Positions 12,037 to 14,037 of a stretch of DNA of 14,037 nucleotides are shown in pieces (within the stretch, counting starts at the first letter, position 1; each line of letters opens with the position of its first letter). The translations under genes were made by a program, and so were the position numbers. The notes beneath the pieces are model-generated. The model saw only the letters and a program-made list of their open reading frames with translations. It was not told where the DNA came from and did not search any database. Source of the DNA: Ferrithrix thermotolerans DSM 19514. Lineage in GTDB: Bacteria > Actinomycetota > Acidimicrobiia > Acidimicrobiales > Ilumatobacteraceae. The stretch is from contig CAMAQQ010000013.1 of assembly GCA_945860575.1 (NCBI GenBank), forward strand, positions 1 to 14,037. Direction: 5' to 3'.

Positions 12037-13641
12037 TCAAACCTTTATTTTTTCGATGATGTCGATCGATACTTTGCTGTTGAACTTCGGGTATCTAGTG
12101 TTGGCCGAAGAACTCACACGAATCAAGCATTTGCCGATTTCATTAAAGACGATCGATGACTTGTTTTTAATCTCACATGGACCGGAAATAATTTTCAAAC
12201 TTAACTTGCCTTTAGAAGCGCTTTCAACCAGATTCTTTGTTGCAAAAGTTGATCCGACTTCGATCGCAGTAGATGATGTCCACACTCCCACGATTCGATT
12301 GCTGGTCGCCGAGAATCGAATTTGTGGAGTGCCACCGAGAGTGATCAGGGTTCCGAGTCGCAGAAACAGACCAAGGTCATCAATTGTTGGCGTGTATCGA
12401 AGTTCTTGCGCGCGTGCAATCGTTGCACAATCAGTCGGTATTGCGACCGTGGCGTCGCCAGGTGAACTGCAGCGGTACCACTGCAATCTCTCTGATTGAG
12501 GCAACTGCAAAGTGCTGGCAAGAATTTCAACACCAATTCGACCCATTGGCGAAAATGTCGGATATGAAATTTCGTTGGCAAAATAACCAAGAGCCCTAAA
12601 TATCGCATACACATTCACGAGTCCTGCGCCAAACGTGTCATCTCTGCCGGGTTCACCAATGTCGGTTGCTGTCGCAACAATCACCTCGCGAACTTGAATT
12701 GCAGTCAGGCTTGGATTGGCCGAAATAATGAGCGCAGCAACACCACTGACAAAAGCTGCGGCCATAGATGTGCCGCTCATCGTGACATACGGTTCACCCG
12801 CTGTGGCACAACTGCGTGAGGCGTCAGCGCGCGAACCAATGCGAACTGTCGAGCAGATACCGATACCTGGTGCGGTTATGTCGATATAACCGCCGCGTTG
12901 TGCGAATGATGGGGAAGTCATTGTTTGATCTGTCGCGGTTACCGCCAAAGTCAAATCGTTTCCGGCAGGGTAAGTCACACCTGCGTTCGGCCCAGCGTTA
13001 CCTGCGGCGGCGACGACGAGAACATTTCTGTCCGCTGCATATTGAATCGCGGTTTGCAGTTGTTCCGACTGTCCGATTCCGCCGAGTGAAAGATTAATTA
13101 CCCGCGCACCAACATCAACTGCATATCGAATAGCAAGAGCGACGTCAGCCTCCGAGCCGTCACCATATGCGTCAAGAACTCTGATCGGAAGAATTTTCGC
13201 GTTTGGTGCGACACCCGCGACTCCGATGTCGTTGTTGGCTTGTGCCGCGATGATTCCTGCGACATGGGTTCCATGTCCATTTGCGTCAACATCGGTTGAG
13301 TTGTCAGTTGAGCGACCACGAATTATCGATCGGCCGGGAGAAAGATTCACCGTGAGGTCTGCGTTGGGCCCAGAGCCCGAGTCAACTACGGCAACCAAAA
13401 CATTTTGACCTGTAGAAACGCCCCAAACCTCGTTGGCATGAATGATTTGTAGTCCCCATTGTGCTTCATAACCGACATCGACCCCGAATGCCTCAACTTG
13501 AGTTGAAACTTCCGTCTGATTGCCTTGATCGGATTGCTCGTATTGGACTGAAGCAAAAGCAATATTTGGGAAACTTGCGATAACCAAAACTGCTGAAATT
13601 GTTTTAACGAAAAACTTCTTAAACTGAATTACTTTTTTCAA
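12037..13641 (-). CDS. Secreted subtilisin-like serine protease (S8) with C-terminal Ig-like repeats
   Basis: This 534-residue protein starts at TTG 13641, directly after the fabI TAA, with no clear Shine-Dalgarno sequence. The N-terminus is a signal peptide: basic MKKVIQFKKFFVK, a hydrophobic core, then likely cleavage after AFA (residue 30). The S8 catalytic domain spans about 60-350: Asp87 (VAVVDSG), His123 (NGHGTHVAG), oxyanion-hole Asn215 (AAAGNAG) and Ser292 (MSGTSMAAAF). The usual SMA(S/T)PHVAG is SMAAAFVSG here. A second part, about 358-450 (LQWYRCSS ... YTPTIDDLGLFLRL), and a third, about 478-530 (IISGPCEI ... GKCLIRVSSSANTRYP), resemble Ig-like repeat modules of actinobacterial secreted proteins. 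All six cysteines form three sequence-near pairs: 263/278, 391/405, 489/505. No membrane anchor or sorting motif follows, so it is probably released or loosely bound. Confidence 0.94.
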   Translation of the reverse strand: MKKVIQFKKFFVKTISAVLVIASFPNIAFASVQYEQSDQGNQTEVSTQVEAFGVDVGYEAQWGLQIIHANEVWGVSTGQNVLVAVVDSGSGPNADLTVNLSPGRSIIRGRSTDNSTDVDANGHGTHVAGIIAAQANNDIGVAGVAPNAKILPIRVLDAYGDGSEADVALAIRYAVDVGARVINLSLGGIGQSEQLQTAIQYAADRNVLVVAAAGNAGPNAGVTYPAGNDLTLAVTATDQTMTSPSFAQRGGYIDITAPGIGICSTVRIGSRADASRSCATAGEPYVTMSGTSMAAAFVSGVAALIISANPSLTAIQVREVIVATATDIGEPGRDDTFGAGLVNVYAIFRALGYFANEISYPTFSPMGRIGVEILASTLQLPQSERLQWYRCSSPGDATVAIPTDCATIARAQELRYTPTIDDLGLFLRLGTLITLGGTPQIRFSATSNRIVGVWTSSTAIEVGSTFATKNLVESASKGKLSLKIISGPCEIKNKSSIVFNEIGKCLIRVSSSANTRYPKFNSKVSIDIIEKIKV

Positions 13642-14037
13642 TTAGGCACCCATCGCGTGGAAACCGCCATCCACATGAACTATCTCTCCAGTAGTAGCAG
13701 GAAACCAGTCACTCAGCATTGCCACGCAACTCCGTGCGACGCTTGTTGAGTTGTTTACATCCCATCCAAGGGGTGCGCGTTGCGCCCAGACATCTTCAAA
13801 TGATCCAAATGTAGGTATTGATTTAGCCGCCATCGTACGAATCGGACCAGCAGCAATTAAGTTGCAACGAATTTGTTTGGCACCCAACGCCTTGGCTAAA
13901 TATCTGTTGGTGCTTTCGAGTGCAGATTTTGCGACGCCCATCCAGTTGTAGGCGGGCCATGCAACAGTGTTGTCAAAATCAAGCCCAACAATTGAGCCAC
14001 CATTGGTCATCAACGGAGCAAATGATTCTGCAAGTGT
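13642..14037 (-). CDS. fabI: Enoyl-ACP reductase FabI, InhA-like (N-terminal part outside window)
   Basis: Only the last 131 residues are visible; the frame remains open to the window edge, so roughly half of a typical 260-270 residue enzyme is missing. FabI reduces trans-2-enoyl-ACP with NAD(P)H in the last step of each fatty acid elongation cycle. The fragment carries the short-chain dehydrogenase active site YNWMGVAK, with Tyr and Lys seven positions apart as in InhA. It also has SALESTNRYLAKALGAKQIR, NLIAAGPIRTMAAKSI and the C-terminal LSDWFPATTGEIVHVDGG followed by FHAMGA. This strongly resembles actinobacterial FabI/InhA proteins. An in-frame TTG at 14013 is internal, not a start. The gene is first, as far as visible, in an operon with the protease and DUF255 genes; its TAA touches the protease TTG start. 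Confidence 0.96.
   Translation of the reverse strand, partial: TLAESFAPLMTNGGSIVGLDFDNTVAWPAYNWMGVAKSALESTNRYLAKALGAKQIRCNLIAAGPIRTMAAKSIPTFGSFEDVWAQRAPLGWDVNNSTSVARSCVAMLSDWFPATTGEIVHVDGGFHAMGA

Noticed and set aside
12014..12499. + strand reading frame of 161 codons opposite the end of the protease gene
   Set aside because: It lies wholly antisense to the protease C-terminus and the start of the DUF255 gene, has no recognisable domain, and both - strand proteins are well supported.
1..14037. tRNA/rRNA genes, insertion sequences, attachment sites, toxin-antitoxin or defence genes
   Set aside because: I found no cloverleaf-like sequence, transposase, terminal inverted repeat or defence-type domain; nearly all bases belong to recognised or well-formed genes.

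Overview
The window looks like ordinary chromosome from an actinobacterium of modest G+C content, with no sign of a plasmid, phage or island. The best lineage clues are a proteasome activator of the Bpa type, an InhA-like FabI, a DnaE1-type polymerase with an intact PHP domain, and the order ileS - (DksA-like) - lspA - rluD - ... - dnaE, which resembles the ileS/lspA/rluD/dnaE1 neighbourhood of other actinobacteria. By eye the base composition is near 50% G+C, lower than most soil actinobacteria. Together with the DksA-like protein lacking zinc cysteines, this suggests an aquatic Acidimicrobiia-type organism; that placement is inference.

Left part (1-2983, + strand): the 3' end of ileS; a very lysine-rich protein with a DksA/TraR-like C-terminus and an 18-bp tandem repeat; lspA (signal peptidase II); and rluD (23S rRNA pseudouridine synthase), which overlaps lspA by ATGA. 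Middle (2987-8666): an Rrf2-family regulator on the - strand, convergent with rluD; divergent from it, an alkaline-phosphatase-superfamily phosphodiesterase, then bpa and dnaE, which overlap by one base (TAATG). Right of dnaE (8737-10024, +): an unrecognised, perhaps GNAT-like protein and a nitroreductase.

The last third (10038-14037) is a tightly packed - strand operon read from the right edge: fabI (partial), a secreted subtilisin-like protease starting with TTG directly after the fabI stop, and a long DUF255/YyaL-type thioredoxin-fold protein 4 bp further on. It converges on the nitroreductase gene, with a 10-bp perfect inverted repeat at the junction.

Most genes are housekeeping: translation, lipoprotein processing, ribosome modification, replication and fatty acid synthesis. 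Gaps are short, starts are often coupled or lack a clear Shine-Dalgarno sequence, and no gap exceeds 300 bases. No RNA gene, CRISPR array, insertion sequence or obvious new defence system was seen. The points most worth a second look are the lysine-rich DksA-like fusion, bpa coupled to dnaE, the complete PHP metal site of DnaE, the Rrf2 protein with only two of three usual cluster cysteines, and the protease with three local cysteine pairs inside the fabI operon.
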